A program made the translations under genes and the position numbers. 49,876 bases of DNA, taken from NCBI GenBank assembly GCA_023245355.1, contig JAHFKN010000008.1, forward strand, positions 1 through 49,876, read 5' to 3'. Positions within the stretch are counted from its first letter, which is position 1. Every line of letters starts with the position of its first letter. Positions 28,507 to 37,234 of this stretch are shown here, piece after piece. The notes under the pieces were generated by a model, which was not told the DNA's origin, ran no database searches, and saw nothing but the letters and a program-made list of their open reading frames with translations. The stretch comes from Candidatus Gottesmanbacteria bacterium. GTDB taxonomy: Bacteria > Patescibacteriota > Microgenomatia > UBA10105 > UBA927.

Positions 28507-29920
28507 AGGTAACATAAAATCCGTCCGTGTCAGGATTCAGAATAGATGCTGCGGGTACGGTCGGAAATTGCCCGCATGTTTGTATAACAGAGTCGATATC
28601 ACGGCCGAGCACGTAGGCTTTTTTGCATACGCCGTTTACGGCATAGATCGCGCTCGACGGGCGGTCAAGATCCGTGTGGTTGGTACGGTCGGAAAATATT
28701 TCCGGCGTCGGATTGTAGAGTGCCGGCCACCGGTTGAGAATAAATGTCGCCTGAGGGGAGTGAACGAGGGTATTTCTAAATTGCGGAAAGATATAGCCGT
28801 TGAGCGAGAGAATATACAGCTGAGAAACCATGACTGCGATCAAAAATCCGGTCCATACCGGCCTGGGCTTTGCGTTCCATACAACTGCCGCAATAAGGAA
28901 CGGAATGACTGCAATTGCATGCCTGCCCGGACCGAACCCGCTGGTGCCATAGTGCCAGGCAGGATTGGTCTGATAGGCAAATAGCATGGCAATACCTATT
29001 GCGGTAAGCCAGCGGATTTTTCGGTCGCTGCGGAACATAGAAACGATACTTATCAGGGCTCCGGTAACGAGGAGCGGCGCGTACCAGAATACCCCGATAT
29101 TGAGATCAAAAAACTGTTCTGTGAATTTTTGCATGCTGATGTTTTGCAGACCGAATCCGTTGAGCATGGTCCACCCGTCAGCCAACAGTGTCCAAGGGGT
29201 GAGCGTGTTAAAAATTACGAGGTTATACAGGTACGGCAAACCGGCGAGCGCAAGAATTGCCACCGCAGAAAGGAAGAGATGTTTGCGGTGTTTTTCTAAG
29301 CCGCTGTACAGGAGCATTCCCAAAGCGGCGACGATGAGCGGCTGGCTATGCCAGGAGGCGATTGCCGCAAGAGCCGCAGCAGGAACAATCCCACCTTCAT
29401 AAAACCAAAACAGTGATACAAGAAGCAAAGAAAGCGAAAAAATATCCGGTCCCGGCCACCAGAGAAAAAACAGAAGCGGGGAAGTCACCGTGAGTATGAC
29501 AAACACGGTTTGCCGGCTGGGTACCTTGATAAACCGGAGCAATATATACGTGAGTGCGCCGAAAAACAACAGCGTATTTACCAGGGAGAACAGATGAAAC
29601 TCCGGTATCGCTGCTTGCCAAAGCAGCCACCGCACCGGCACGAGCAGCAGGGAATAGGCGATAAAGTGCACCGGATACCGGTTGCCGTCAGTTCCCCGGA
29701 TATAATATCCCGGATTGGTAAAGTATGCAGGGTGTAATGTTTTTGAAAGCGACGCCTGATCTTCCGGCGTCAGATTGATAGCGCCATGCCGCATGATTGA
29801 TTCCGTGATGCCGAAGTATTCTGCGATGTCACCTGCCGGTTCCGGCGGAATATGGGCAATGAATGCGCCGAATATCAGCCCTGCAAGAAGCAGTGTGAGG
29901 GCGAGCGGGAGTAGTTTCAT
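28499..29920 (-). CDS. GT-C-type membrane glycosyltransferase-like protein
   Basis: 473 residues, about ten hydrophobic helices. The first outer loop has PAGDIAEYFGITESIMRHG, where an Asp and Glu near TM1 match the catalytic acidic motif of ArnT/PMT-like GT-C enzymes. The outer C-terminal region contains two Cys. Likely transfers a sugar from a polyprenyl donor to a surface glycan or protein. The ATG at 29920 follows overlapping -10 boxes; an in-frame start at 30055 would lie inside the GT4 gene. Confidence 0.72.
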   Translation of the reverse strand: MKLLPLALTLLLAGLIFGAFIAHIPPEPAGDIAEYFGITESIMRHGAINLTPEDQASLSKTLHPAYFTNPGYYIRGTDGNRYPVHFIAYSLLLVPVRWLLWQAAIPEFHLFSLVNTLLFFGALTYILLRFIKVPSRQTVFVILTVTSPLLFFLWWPGPDIFSLSLLLVSLFWFYEGGIVPAAALAAIASWHSQPLIVAALGMLLYSGLEKHRKHLFLSAVAILALAGLPYLYNLVIFNTLTPWTLLADGWTMLNGFGLQNISMQKFTEQFFDLNIGVFWYAPLLVTGALISIVSMFRSDRKIRWLTAIGIAMLFAYQTNPAWHYGTSGFGPGRHAIAVIPFLIAAVVWNAKPRPVWTGFLIAVMVSQLYILSLNGYIFPQFRNTLVHSPQATFILNRWPALYNPTPEIFSDRTNHTDLDRPSSAIYAVNGVCKKAYVLGRDIDSVIQTCGQFPTVPAASILNPDTDGFYVTYE

Positions 29921-29924
29921 AGGC

Positions 29925-29933
29925 AGTATATTA
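29925..29933 (-). promoter_or_regulatory. -10 region of the GT-C gene
   Basis: Overlapping TAATAT (29928-29933) and TATACT (29925-29930) on the minus strand, 4-7 nt before the ATG at 29920, in the 10-bp gap after the GT4 stop. Confidence 0.5.
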
Positions 29934-31262
29934 CGTATATCGTACCGCAGCATGGGAACGGAAAGATAGAGCGGGAGAAAAAATAATCTCTTCATATCCG
30001 CGCGCCACTTTGCTGTATGAGCGTGAGGCACGCAGGCTGGTAGCCATGGCTGCAAGTTTCGCTTTCCGTCCGTTTATCAGCACATCGTGCGTCATGTCAA
30101 TGATAGACTGCGGATACAGATCAAAGGTAATATCGCTGGTTTTGAGACCTGCATTGTTAAGTTGAGCCACAAAATCGTCGCTATGGAACATTTCCGCAAG
30201 CGGACGCGATATGATAAACGGTTTTTTGTAGGAAAATACCAGTGACAGTACGCCGGAAGCCGTCATATAGTGGCGGTAGGGAAATACCACCAGGTCGGCA
30301 GCGGAAAAGTATGTGGCGATATCTTTTTGGGGAACGTAACCCGTGAGTGTAATGTGCTTGCTGGTATTGACCACATGGCGCACATCACGGAAAAAATCCT
30401 GGTAATAATGTTTGCCGGATAATGTCGGGCTTTCTCCGCCGGCGATGATGATATGTACGTTCTTGCCGAGCATTTTTTGGACTCTGGCAAACGTGCGGGC
30501 AAATATATCCGCCCCTTTAAACCAGTTTATGTAGCCGAAAAACATAATCACATGATCGCGGGCAGGGATACCGAGTTTTTTGCGTGCGAGTTTTATGTTG
30601 ATCGGCTTAAGATTCGTGTCCACGCCGTGGGGAACTGCCGCGGCTTTTACCCAGGGAGCGAGGGATTCCAGTTTCTCCTTGAGCGATGTTTCCAGCACGA
30701 TGACCTGTGTTGAGACAAGTGCAAGAACGCGGTAAAACGTATGGAACAGGAAATTATATACGTCTCCGATAAACTGGTCTTTCGGTCCGCTTCCTAATCC
30801 GACATGGCCCTTAAGTTTCATCACATCATCAACGACATGGTGAAGCGTGACAAACGTGCGGTATTTTATGAGTCGGAGATACCCCAGAAATATGAGTCCC
30901 AGTGACGAAACGAGCGGGTTGCCGTACATGGCAAAGTCATATTGCGTCAGTATGGATGTAACAAGAGGAAACAGGCGGAGCACCCGCATAAGATCAAGCC
31001 ACATATCCGTATTTTTGTTCCGGAAGCAGCGGATGACGAGTACATGGTCTTCCGTATATGATTCCGGTTCCGTATCTATATCGCAGAGTACGATCACGCG
31101 TCGGTGTATGTTTTTGATGACGTTTTTCGTATAGGAAGCGACCCCTGTTTTGCCGGTCGAGTATGTTTCTCCCCGTTTCGGGTAGGGAGAAACCACGATA
31201 AGCGTATCGGGGTTGTTGTACCGTTTTATGGTCGTATTCGATATGGTAGGCATACGATTCAT
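29931..31262 (-). CDS. GT4-family glycosyltransferase
   Basis: 443 residues, cytosolic GT-B fold. The N-domain begins with VVSPYPKRGETYSTGKTGVASY (glycine-rich acceptor loop). The C-domain has VPHGVDTN, FFGYINWFKGAD, LTGYVPQKDIATYFSAADLVVFPY and ASGVLSLVFSYKKPFIIS, the donor-binding region where the family usually has an EX7E motif. Together with the two downstream GT-C genes it forms a glycan operon. An ATG at 31253 is an alternative start. Confidence 0.88.
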   Translation of the reverse strand: MNRMPTISNTTIKRYNNPDTLIVVSPYPKRGETYSTGKTGVASYTKNVIKNIHRRVIVLCDIDTEPESYTEDHVLVIRCFRNKNTDMWLDLMRVLRLFPLVTSILTQYDFAMYGNPLVSSLGLIFLGYLRLIKYRTFVTLHHVVDDVMKLKGHVGLGSGPKDQFIGDVYNFLFHTFYRVLALVSTQVIVLETSLKEKLESLAPWVKAAAVPHGVDTNLKPINIKLARKKLGIPARDHVIMFFGYINWFKGADIFARTFARVQKMLGKNVHIIIAGGESPTLSGKHYYQDFFRDVRHVVNTSKHITLTGYVPQKDIATYFSAADLVVFPYRHYMTASGVLSLVFSYKKPFIISRPLAEMFHSDDFVAQLNNAGLKTSDITFDLYPQSIIDMTHDVLINGRKAKLAAMATSLRASRSYSKVARGYEEIIFSPALSFRSHAAVRYT

Positions 31263-31276
31263 ATAGTTGTTTTCAA

Positions 31277-31310
31277 TACCCGGCCCTGATTGGACAGGGA
31301 GGGCCGGGTA
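31277..31310 (-). other. Hairpin before the GT4 gene
   Basis: TACCCGGCCCT (31277-31287) and AGGGCCGGGTA (31300-31310) form a perfect 11-bp stem, 14 bp upstream of the GT4 ATG. A second stem upstream pairs GTTGTCC (31329-31335) with GGACAAC (31362-31368). It lies in the 5' region of the GT4 mRNA. Confidence 0.6.
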
Positions 31311-31392
31311 ATGAAATATATTATTTGCGTTGTCCTGAATAGAGAAGTGTTTCTCTCTTCGGGACAACGGCATACAGGGATTGTAAAACTAC

Positions 31393-31418
31393 AAAAAAGA
31401 TCGAAGCATAAAAGCTTC
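31393..31418 (-). terminator. Weak intrinsic terminator
   Basis: On the minus strand GAAGC-TTTTAT-GCTTC is followed by GATC and six T (31393-31398). It lies about 100 bp past the stop of the Thr-rich protein gene. Confidence 0.5.
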
Positions 31419-31461
31419 AAAATTTAATGCAGTCTACAATTGTAGCCATTTGTCCGACCAG

Positions 31462-31497
31462 TACCCGGCCGAGGGTTTATAAGCCCTCGGTCGGGTA
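31462..31497 (-). other. Strong hairpin after the Thr-rich protein gene
   Basis: TACCCGGCCGAGGG (31462-31475) pairs with 31484-31497 over 14 bp with one G-U. It starts 18 bp past the stop at 31515 and has no T-run. It may protect the mRNA 3' end or act with the weak terminator. Its outer arm TACCCGGCC matches the hairpin at 31277-31310. Confidence 0.6.
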
Positions 31498-31514
31498 GAA
31501 ATCAGGTCAGCCAG

Positions 31515-32786
31515 TTATGGCTTGCAGGTGAACGAGGCTTCCTCGAAATTCAACTGCTCCAGCAAGTAAGCGTCATCGGCAAAGACCGAAACGGCGCCTT
31601 TGGCTACGGTCCACACATCAAACCATCCCGGGCCTCCGGGGTGGGTCAGGTGGTGAAAACCATTGCCTTTGCTGTTAAAGACCCATGCTCCACCATCCCA
31701 ATCAGGCGCAGTCCAATACGAAGGTTCATCGCCTCCGAGAATGGCTGTTGCCATGACAGTGTTGGTAGGGCAGGTAGCATCGAGTTCGGGCTGAACCCAG
31801 AGATCACGGAGATTCAGGTTCTTGCCCGGCACGGTGCCATAGCGGGGGTCCTGGCGGAAGCCGTAATTATATTCCCTCGCCATGAGGGTTACGTCATCGT
31901 GGACCCATTGTTGGTCAGGGCTGGTGTAGGTCTTGAGCTGACGGATAGTCGCGCCATATACCCACATGCCCTTATGCGGACCCTTGTTGACTGAGACGAT
32001 GCCCTTGGCGTCTGTCACCGTGTACTCAAAGTTCTTGAGGAACGGTTGCCAGTAGACACCGATGCCAACAGCCTGGACGACCCACTTTCCGCAGCCTTCC
32101 CAGGCTACAGCCAGACCGTCTTTCAAAGGTTTGACGCCGTTAGCAGACCAGCCGTGAGCGGTGGTCAGTTCGGCGTTGGTCAGGCAGCGCGCGCCGGAGT
32201 CATCGTTCAACGCGATGCTTTCACTTCCTGCAGGTGCATTGGTGAAACTAACGGGCGCCGGGATCACGCTTTGGTTGCATGGGATGGTTACTACACCAAC
32301 CTGGACGTAAGGCGCACCGCCGGTACAAGCAGTCACAACGGTGTTGTACACAGTCCGTTCATCGCTTGCCACTACGACCGTTGCCGTTGGTTGAGCCGAA
32401 GGCGTGTAGGTCAAGATGACAGTGACAGTAGGCGGCAATTTCGTGGCGGTCGGCGTCGGCGTGAAAGCCAAGGTCGGTACGCCCGTTTGTGCCGCAAATG
32501 TTGCCGCGATGTTCGTTCCGATGATCTCGTGCGGCTCCAAAGACGGAGTTGCAGTCGGGCCACCGGCAGACAGCGCATTGTTGACGACAGCCGTTGCAGT
32601 TTGACCGTTGTTGATGACAGCGGCCTGCGTGTAGGCGGCATCCACGACGGATACGGTCGGAGCGACGGGAGCAGTGTTGCTGCCGCGTCCGTTGTTCATC
32701 AGAGCGAGACCGCCGCCACCGCAAATGGTGACCAACAGCACGATACTGATGAGGATATTAAACAGAGTTTGACGATTGACGTTCAT
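31515..32786 (-). CDS. Exported, membrane-anchored Thr-rich protein
   Basis: 423 residues, not recognised. Residues 7-30 (TLFNILISIVLLVTICGGGGLALM) form a signal anchor. A Thr/Ala/Pro-rich stalk follows (about 35-145, with TPTPTATKLPPT). The C-terminal domain of about 270 residues is rich in Trp, Tyr and Gly and has several Cys, so it is probably a folded beta-rich outer domain that could bind glycan or surfaces. AAAAGGAG (32797-32804), 10 nt before the ATG, is a good ribosome site. Confidence 0.65.
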   Translation of the reverse strand: MNVNRQTLFNILISIVLLVTICGGGGLALMNNGRGSNTAPVAPTVSVVDAAYTQAAVINNGQTATAVVNNALSAGGPTATPSLEPHEIIGTNIAATFAAQTGVPTLAFTPTPTATKLPPTVTVILTYTPSAQPTATVVVASDERTVYNTVVTACTGGAPYVQVGVVTIPCNQSVIPAPVSFTNAPAGSESIALNDDSGARCLTNAELTTAHGWSANGVKPLKDGLAVAWEGCGKWVVQAVGIGVYWQPFLKNFEYTVTDAKGIVSVNKGPHKGMWVYGATIRQLKTYTSPDQQWVHDDVTLMAREYNYGFRQDPRYGTVPGKNLNLRDLWVQPELDATCPTNTVMATAILGGDEPSYWTAPDWDGGAWVFNSKGNGFHHLTHPGGPGWFDVWTVAKGAVSVFADDAYLLEQLNFEEASFTCKP

Positions 32787-32889
32787 GGCTAATTTTCTCC
32801 TTTTGAGATAGCCTCCGAGTAGTTTTATCTCTCGGACAAGTGAAGAAACCGGATATTGGTTGACAGAAAGTAAAAAAGGTTGGTTGTCC

Positions 32890-32928
32890 CTTATTCACCT
32901 CCAGAGCGATGTGTGTGCGAATGTTTCA
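32890..32928 (-). CDS. Possible 12-residue micro-ORF
   Basis: ATG at 32928, 12 codons (MKHSHTHRSGGE), TAA. AAGGAG lies 6 nt upstream and overlaps the stop of the preceding gene. The His-rich peptide could be a leader for the gene at 32786; it could also be chance. Confidence 0.25.
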
Positions 32929-32938
32929 TAGGCACTCC

Positions 32939-33445
32939 TTATCCGCTCACTGAGCCGGAAGGAAGTTGCGGCACGGGCGTCATGAGCGGGCTGGTTTCAG
33001 GATTGCTCCATCCGCCGGGTGGTTCTCCCAGAGGAGTAGTCCACAAGCCGCCCATATAGAATCCCATGCCTTCCATGCCTTCGACATTCAGTGTGCAGGA
33101 CCACGTGCCATCAGACATCAGTGTAATGGTGTCCCGCACGCAATACTGGTCAATGGTCGTGACCCAGTATCGGACAAAGCCCTGCTGGCATTCGGCATGG
33201 AACTTGGTGAGTTCCCCGAATGTGAGATCCATCGTCCCGCCGTTTTCAAGATCCACATAGATCGTCGGCGTGAGTCCGGATTCCTGAGGCGTGATGTCGT
33301 ACGAACAGGCTGTTGCTTGCTTCATGGATTGACTCCACATGTCAAGCGATTTCTGTCCGTTATTCCACATCCACCCAAGTAACAGGATGCCTAATGCTGC
33401 GACTACCCACATGGTGTAGTCTTTTTTCGGATCGTATTTCTTCAT
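32939..33445 (-). CDS. Membrane-anchored exported protein, 168 residues
   Basis: Not recognised. One N-terminal membrane helix (MWVVAALGILLLGWMW, about 12-27) after a Lys-rich start, then an outer domain with four Cys (CSYD, ECQQ, YCVR, SCTL) that may form disulfides, and a Gly/Pro-rich end. AAAAGGAG (33452-33459), 6 nt before the ATG, sets the start. It lies upstream of the Thr-rich protein gene on the same strand. Confidence 0.62.
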   Translation of the reverse strand: MKKYDPKKDYTMWVVAALGILLLGWMWNNGQKSLDMWSQSMKQATACSYDITPQESGLTPTIYVDLENGGTMDLTFGELTKFHAECQQGFVRYWVTTIDQYCVRDTITLMSDGTWSCTLNVEGMEGMGFYMGGLWTTPLGEPPGGWSNPETSPLMTPVPQLPSGSVSG

Positions 33446-34263
33446 GATGCACTCCTTTTGACAAATGATTGCCGTCAGCCACGTGTGTGACCGATCGACT
33501 TGTGATTTTCCCCCGGAGGGGTTGACGAGGTAAACGTGTAACGTATTTCTTGGTTTGGTTTGTATTCCTTTCCTTTAGAATTTGGTTGATTCCGTCGGAT
33601 TAATATCTCGTAAAGACATTAGTTAATCCCCCTGTGACGGATAGTTTGATAGATGTAAGAGATCCTTACTCCTCTTGATTTAGTGATGTATATTCCCCAG
33701 TTATGTACAAAACTGCCGTTATGTACATAGTGGGGGAATATACTCTCTTTTTTGTGTGTTTACCCGTTAGTCTTAAGGAGAATGCGACATCAGTCGTATC
33801 CACTCTGTTATTTTCCGCTATATATTAAAAAGAAATAATCATACATCTTTCACAGTTCACTCGAAGCACGGTATCTTCCAAAAGAGGAAAGATACGTACC
33901 CGCGAGTGGCCCAAAAGAGATGATTTATACCCTCCGATGTAATCGGAGAGTAGTTTCCCTGTATGCCTTGTTAAAGTGCCATTGTGCGTCCTTGCTCCGG
34001 ATGCGCGCATATGCGCATCGTTTGTAAAGACCTGCAATGTCTGGAGTGTTATCCCCAGAAAAGAATCCCGCCCGCCTTCCTGCCGTAAGGCAAGACGGGA
34101 CTCATTTCCGAGGGTAAAATGTTTATTTAATTGTTAAAATATATTTTCCTCAATGCACAACACAGAGTTCTACGTTCAGGAAAAGGCTTGACGGGTTCCA
34201 AAGTAAATGGAGAGTGGCGTCAAGCCATGGTGAAAGAGTCGAAAGCAGAGGAAGCCTCTGCGG
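33446..34263. other. Long intergenic region with several hairpins
   Basis: About 820 bp without a convincing gene. It holds the palindrome at 33688-33743, a stem GTATCTT/AAAGATAC near 33870-33893, and a GC-rich stem (CCCG..GCCTT with AAGGC..CGGG) near 34066-34102. A minus-strand frame at 33825-34037 has no ribosome site and unlikely composition. The promoter of the gene at 33445 should lie in the lower part. Confidence 0.5.
33688..33743. promoter_or_regulatory. Long imperfect palindrome, operator or RNA hairpin
   Basis: GTATATTCCCC (33688-33698) mirrors GGGGAATATAC (33733-33743). Inside, TATGTACA (33702-33709) pairs with TGTACATA (33722-33729). About 19 bp of stem surround a 12-nt loop. It lies 240 bp upstream of the gene at 33445 and could be a regulator binding site, a processed RNA or a replication/recombination element. 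Confidence 0.6.
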
Positions 34264-34298
34264 AAAAAACGGTGAGGCTGACATGAAATCAGCCTCAC
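34264..34298 (-). terminator. Intrinsic terminator of the lipoprotein gene
   Basis: On the minus strand GTGAGGCTGA and TCAGCCTCAC (34298-34272) make a perfect 10-bp stem with a 7-nt loop, followed by six T (34269-34264). It begins 13 bp after the stop at 34312. Confidence 0.92.
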
Positions 34299-34311
34299 TA
34301 TAGATAGGTGG

Positions 34312-35829
34312 TTATTTAAGCCATGCGAGCGCATCAACGGTGAATTCGCCGACGGTGTAGTGCAATGTGACGACGTTATCGTCCATTACTGCTTCCAGCA
34401 CATCATTCGTCACTTCGATTTCTGCATGACCCGTTGCAATGCTCGACCCTGAGAGGGTAAAGCTCGGCGTGCCATAAGCGGCAGGAGCGAAGTCAATGAC
34501 GACTGCGTACATGGCTCCGGAGCCGCCGATGCGGTCCAGAGTAATCCGTATGTTGCCCTGCAAGCCCGGAATGATCAGCGTATCAACAGGTGCATCTTGT
34601 AACGTTACACCTTTTGCACAATACGGCGTACCAATCATGGGACCGGTTACCGTATAGGTTGCATCCTGATCGTCGTTTGAACACGTCACCGTGACGGTGC
34701 TTGGTGTAACGGTTCCTACGATGGTCGCGTTGATCGTCGCAGTTGGCGTCGGGCGCGGCGTTTTGGTGCTGGTAGCAATTGCCGTTGCGGTCTGTGTCGG
34801 CGCAAGTGTATGAGTCGCGTCGAATGAATCAAACGGCAATGCGTCACCCAATATCGTCTCGCCGAACCAGTAGTATTCCGTGCCATGAACGCCGGTAAAC
34901 TCATCCATTCTGCTTAACAGATACTTGAGGAGTCTCGCGTTTTCCAAAGCAGTGCCTTCGCGCGCGGGCGGGTTGTCTGTTCCGTCCGGAGTCACGAAAT
35001 AGATGTTCATCATTTCAGCGTCCTGTTCGGGGCATTGTGCCGTGTAGGTATTCCACACAACAACAACTGTTTTGGTAACACTCCCGGGACAGGTAAATGA
35101 ACGTATGGCTCCGCCGGCAAACGTGATTGTTTTTCCGGTGGTAAGCTCCGTGAACTGGCGCGCAGGGAAGTGGAAGGAGTTGAGTGCGTTTACATCGTGA
35201 TCGTGATCAATTGTGACCGCAATGTCGCTGTTTTCTGCTGAAACTCCGTCTCCTTCGAATCCTTGCCTGCTGAATACGATTTTGAACCCGTTTGGTGCGA
35301 CCGCCTTGAGATCTTTCTTGTTGGTTTCGGTGATATACAGCAATTCACTGACGGCTTCGGATACATTCACATTCACGGTACTGTTGTATGTGTATTGAAT
35401 GTATGTACATCCCTCCGCAAGCCGATATGCTAAATGCGTTTCACCGAACCACACTGTTATGCGACCGTCGCATTTGATGATCGTCATGACATTGAATCCT
35501 TCGGTGTATTTCGTAAAGCCTTCCGGATCGTGGTCATGTTCATCAAACCAAAGCCCGAGGAACTCAAGAACCCCACCGTCAAATATTCCACTGTCAATTT
35601 TCCGTAATTCGTCCAATCCCGGATCGGGCATGGGCGTGTTGGTCGGAAGATCGGTGGCTGTAGCGGTCGGTTCCTTGGTCGCCGTATTGGTATTGGTCGG
35701 CGCGCTGGTATTGGTTGCGGCGGCGGTTGCAGTCGTAGCTGGTGTAACAAGCGGACCGGTCAGTGCCTGGCATGCCAGCAAGAAAATCATAACGAGCGTT
35801 ATGATAATCGGTGTGCGTTTGTTATTCAT
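34312..35829 (-). CDS. Thr-rich lipoprotein
   Basis: 505 residues. The signal IIITLVMIFLLAC has a lipobox LLAC with Cys20 as lipidation site. A Thr/Ala/Pro/Asn stalk follows (about 28-68), then two beta-rich outer domains separated by a second Thr/Pro stalk (about 340-370, TPRPTPTATINAT). Stalks of this TPTATAT type are especially common in Chloroflexota surface proteins. The function is unknown; it may bind a ligand. GGGAGA 7 nt before the ATG is the ribosome site. Confidence 0.7.
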   Translation of the reverse strand: MNNKRTPIIITLVMIFLLACQALTGPLVTPATTATAAATNTSAPTNTNTATKEPTATATDLPTNTPMPDPGLDELRKIDSGIFDGGVLEFLGLWFDEHDHDPEGFTKYTEGFNVMTIIKCDGRITVWFGETHLAYRLAEGCTYIQYTYNSTVNVNVSEAVSELLYITETNKKDLKAVAPNGFKIVFSRQGFEGDGVSAENSDIAVTIDHDHDVNALNSFHFPARQFTELTTGKTITFAGGAIRSFTCPGSVTKTVVVVWNTYTAQCPEQDAEMMNIYFVTPDGTDNPPAREGTALENARLLKYLLSRMDEFTGVHGTEYYWFGETILGDALPFDSFDATHTLAPTQTATAIATSTKTPRPTPTATINATIVGTVTPSTVTVTCSNDDQDATYTVTGPMIGTPYCAKGVTLQDAPVDTLIIPGLQGNIRITLDRIGGSGAMYAVVIDFAPAAYGTPSFTLSGSSIATGHAEIEVTNDVLEAVMDDNVVTLHYTVGEFTVDALAWLK

Positions 35830-36372
35830 GGTCTTGTCTCCCGTGTTGCATCAAAATAATGCGCAACACTTATAAAAAGGTAAATTGTCATTCCCCATAG
35901 TCCGTGTGAAGGATTATGAGTGTAACGTTCGCCAACAAAGGATGAATTCCTTTGAGGTTACTTCCCGGCCATAAATGGTTGTAGTATTTGTTCTGTTTTC
36001 TCCTGTTTGTGTGTGAAAAGGTAAGATAATATTCATTCCCCTGTAGTGTTTGTGTACCCCCGGTCCCGCACAGAAGATTTCTGCAAAGAACAGGGGATAC
36101 ACCCTATAGGGATATACAACCATAGGAGAACCATGATGTTTTCCTATCTATATATTTCAACTCTTTCTGTTAATGTGCTCTTTTGTCCCGGCACGCTATA
36201 TCGCAATTGATATATCTGCCGGAAGCCAAAAGAACCACGGGCGCCCGAAATCCGGGTGCGCGTGTTTCTGGTTCATCACCAGAAACGAGGCGGAATAAAG
36301 ATCCCGTCTCGTTTCCGGAGACGATGTATTATCAGTCGAATTTCAAAAGTGCTAATTAACCTCTTTCTCCTT
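35830..36372 (-). promoter_or_regulatory. Long structured leader upstream of the lipoprotein gene
   Basis: No gene is visible in about 540 bp. It contains four hairpins: CCGGCA/TGCCGG with inner TATATC/GATATA (36188-36222), a GC stem at 36238-36262, GTTTCTGGT/ACCAGAAAC (36264-36286), and GAAACGAG/CTCGTTTC (36282-36313). The last two share GAAAC at 36282-36286 and cannot form together, as in an attenuator. The promoter was not located. Confidence 0.45.
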
Positions 36373-36373
36373 G

Positions 36374-36405
36374 TTAAAACAACAAAACCGGCATCTCTGC
36401 CGGTT
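36374..36405 (-). terminator. Intrinsic terminator of the sortase-substrate gene
   Basis: On the minus strand AACCGGC-AGAGAT-GCCGGTT (36405-36386) is followed by a T-rich run TTTTGTTGTTTT. It begins about 75 bp past the stop at 36480. Confidence 0.7.
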
Positions 36406-36479
36406 ATAAAATTACTTGTTTTAGTATTGCTCTTGTTTTTCGTGCTCCGGCAGAAGCGTGAGATTATACTGCCTGCCTG

Positions 36480-37148
36480 TTAGGGCAGAATGGCTCCTTT
36501 CGCAAGAATCCCAAACCCAATGACAGCCAAAGCGAAGAAGGGAAGCATGTATGCATAATCTTCGAATCCTGCAACAGGAAGGGTAGTGACACCCATGACT
36601 TTTGTCTGCACGCACATGCTGGCCGTATCCTGGTCGGATTGTCCTCCGGGACCGGTAGCAGTAGCGGTATTTACGAGATCACAAACCAGATCGTTTTTGA
36701 AAAACGAGGCATCTTTGACGCGTGCCAGCACGCGGTTATGTACCGTGGTACCGGCTTTCAGGTCAGAGATTTCGTAGGTAAGTTTGTTGGTAGCCGCTTC
36801 ATAGCGTCCCGGACCGGAAACGAACGTCACGGCTTCCGGAAACACGTCGATGACAGTGACGGTCGGGAAATTGGCATTACTTGTATTGGTGACGGCGATA
36901 TCGTATTCCACTTCGCTGCCGACGGAATATGCAGCATCAGAGCTGGTGATGTTTTCTACGAATGCATACGCGTTTTGCGCCTGTCGCACTTTTTTATCTA
37001 TGACGATGCGGTTAGGAGGACATTCTACGGAATTGCCGTATTGATTCGTACAGGTAGGAGTCTCGCCATAATCGGCAAGGACAGAGGGCGCTCCGATAAG
37101 GAGGGCGCTTGCAAAAAGGAACAAAGAAATAGCTTTGATTGATTTCAT
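36480..37148 (-). CDS. Sortase-anchored DUF11-like surface protein
   Basis: 222 residues. Signal peptide 1-25 with likely cleavage after VLA. Residues 66-160 look like a DUF11-type beta-sandwich (SEVEYDIAVTNTSNANFPTVTVIDVFP). The C-terminus has LPVAG (190-194), a hydrophobic helix (about 200-217) and a Lys near the end, the layout of a cell-wall sorting signal with Ala in place of Thr. The sortase gene is its immediate upstream neighbour on the same strand. This is probably its substrate. The ribosome site is not evident. Confidence 0.75.
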   Translation of the reverse strand: MKSIKAISLFLFASALLIGAPSVLADYGETPTCTNQYGNSVECPPNRIVIDKKVRQAQNAYAFVENITSSDAAYSVGSEVEYDIAVTNTSNANFPTVTVIDVFPEAVTFVSGPGRYEAATNKLTYEISDLKAGTTVHNRVLARVKDASFFKNDLVCDLVNTATATGPGGQSDQDTASMCVQTKVMGVTTLPVAGFEDYAYMLPFFALAVIGFGILAKGAILP

Positions 37149-37234
37149 ACTATATAGTTTGCTCTAGTAATTTGAGCGTTTGCAGAGTGTATCACACTAG
37201 TACTCCTCTGTCAAGTGTTATAGGATACTAGGTA

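Noticed and set aside
31277-31497. Related hairpins as insertion-sequence ends
   Set aside because: No transposase, no target duplication and no coding sequence between them.
33825-34037. Minus-strand frame of 70 residues
   Set aside because: No ribosome site or promoter box and it overlaps a hairpin; composition looks random.
35914-36123. Minus-strand frame of 69 residues in the lipoprotein leader
   Set aside because: No start signal; the region is better explained as structured leader.
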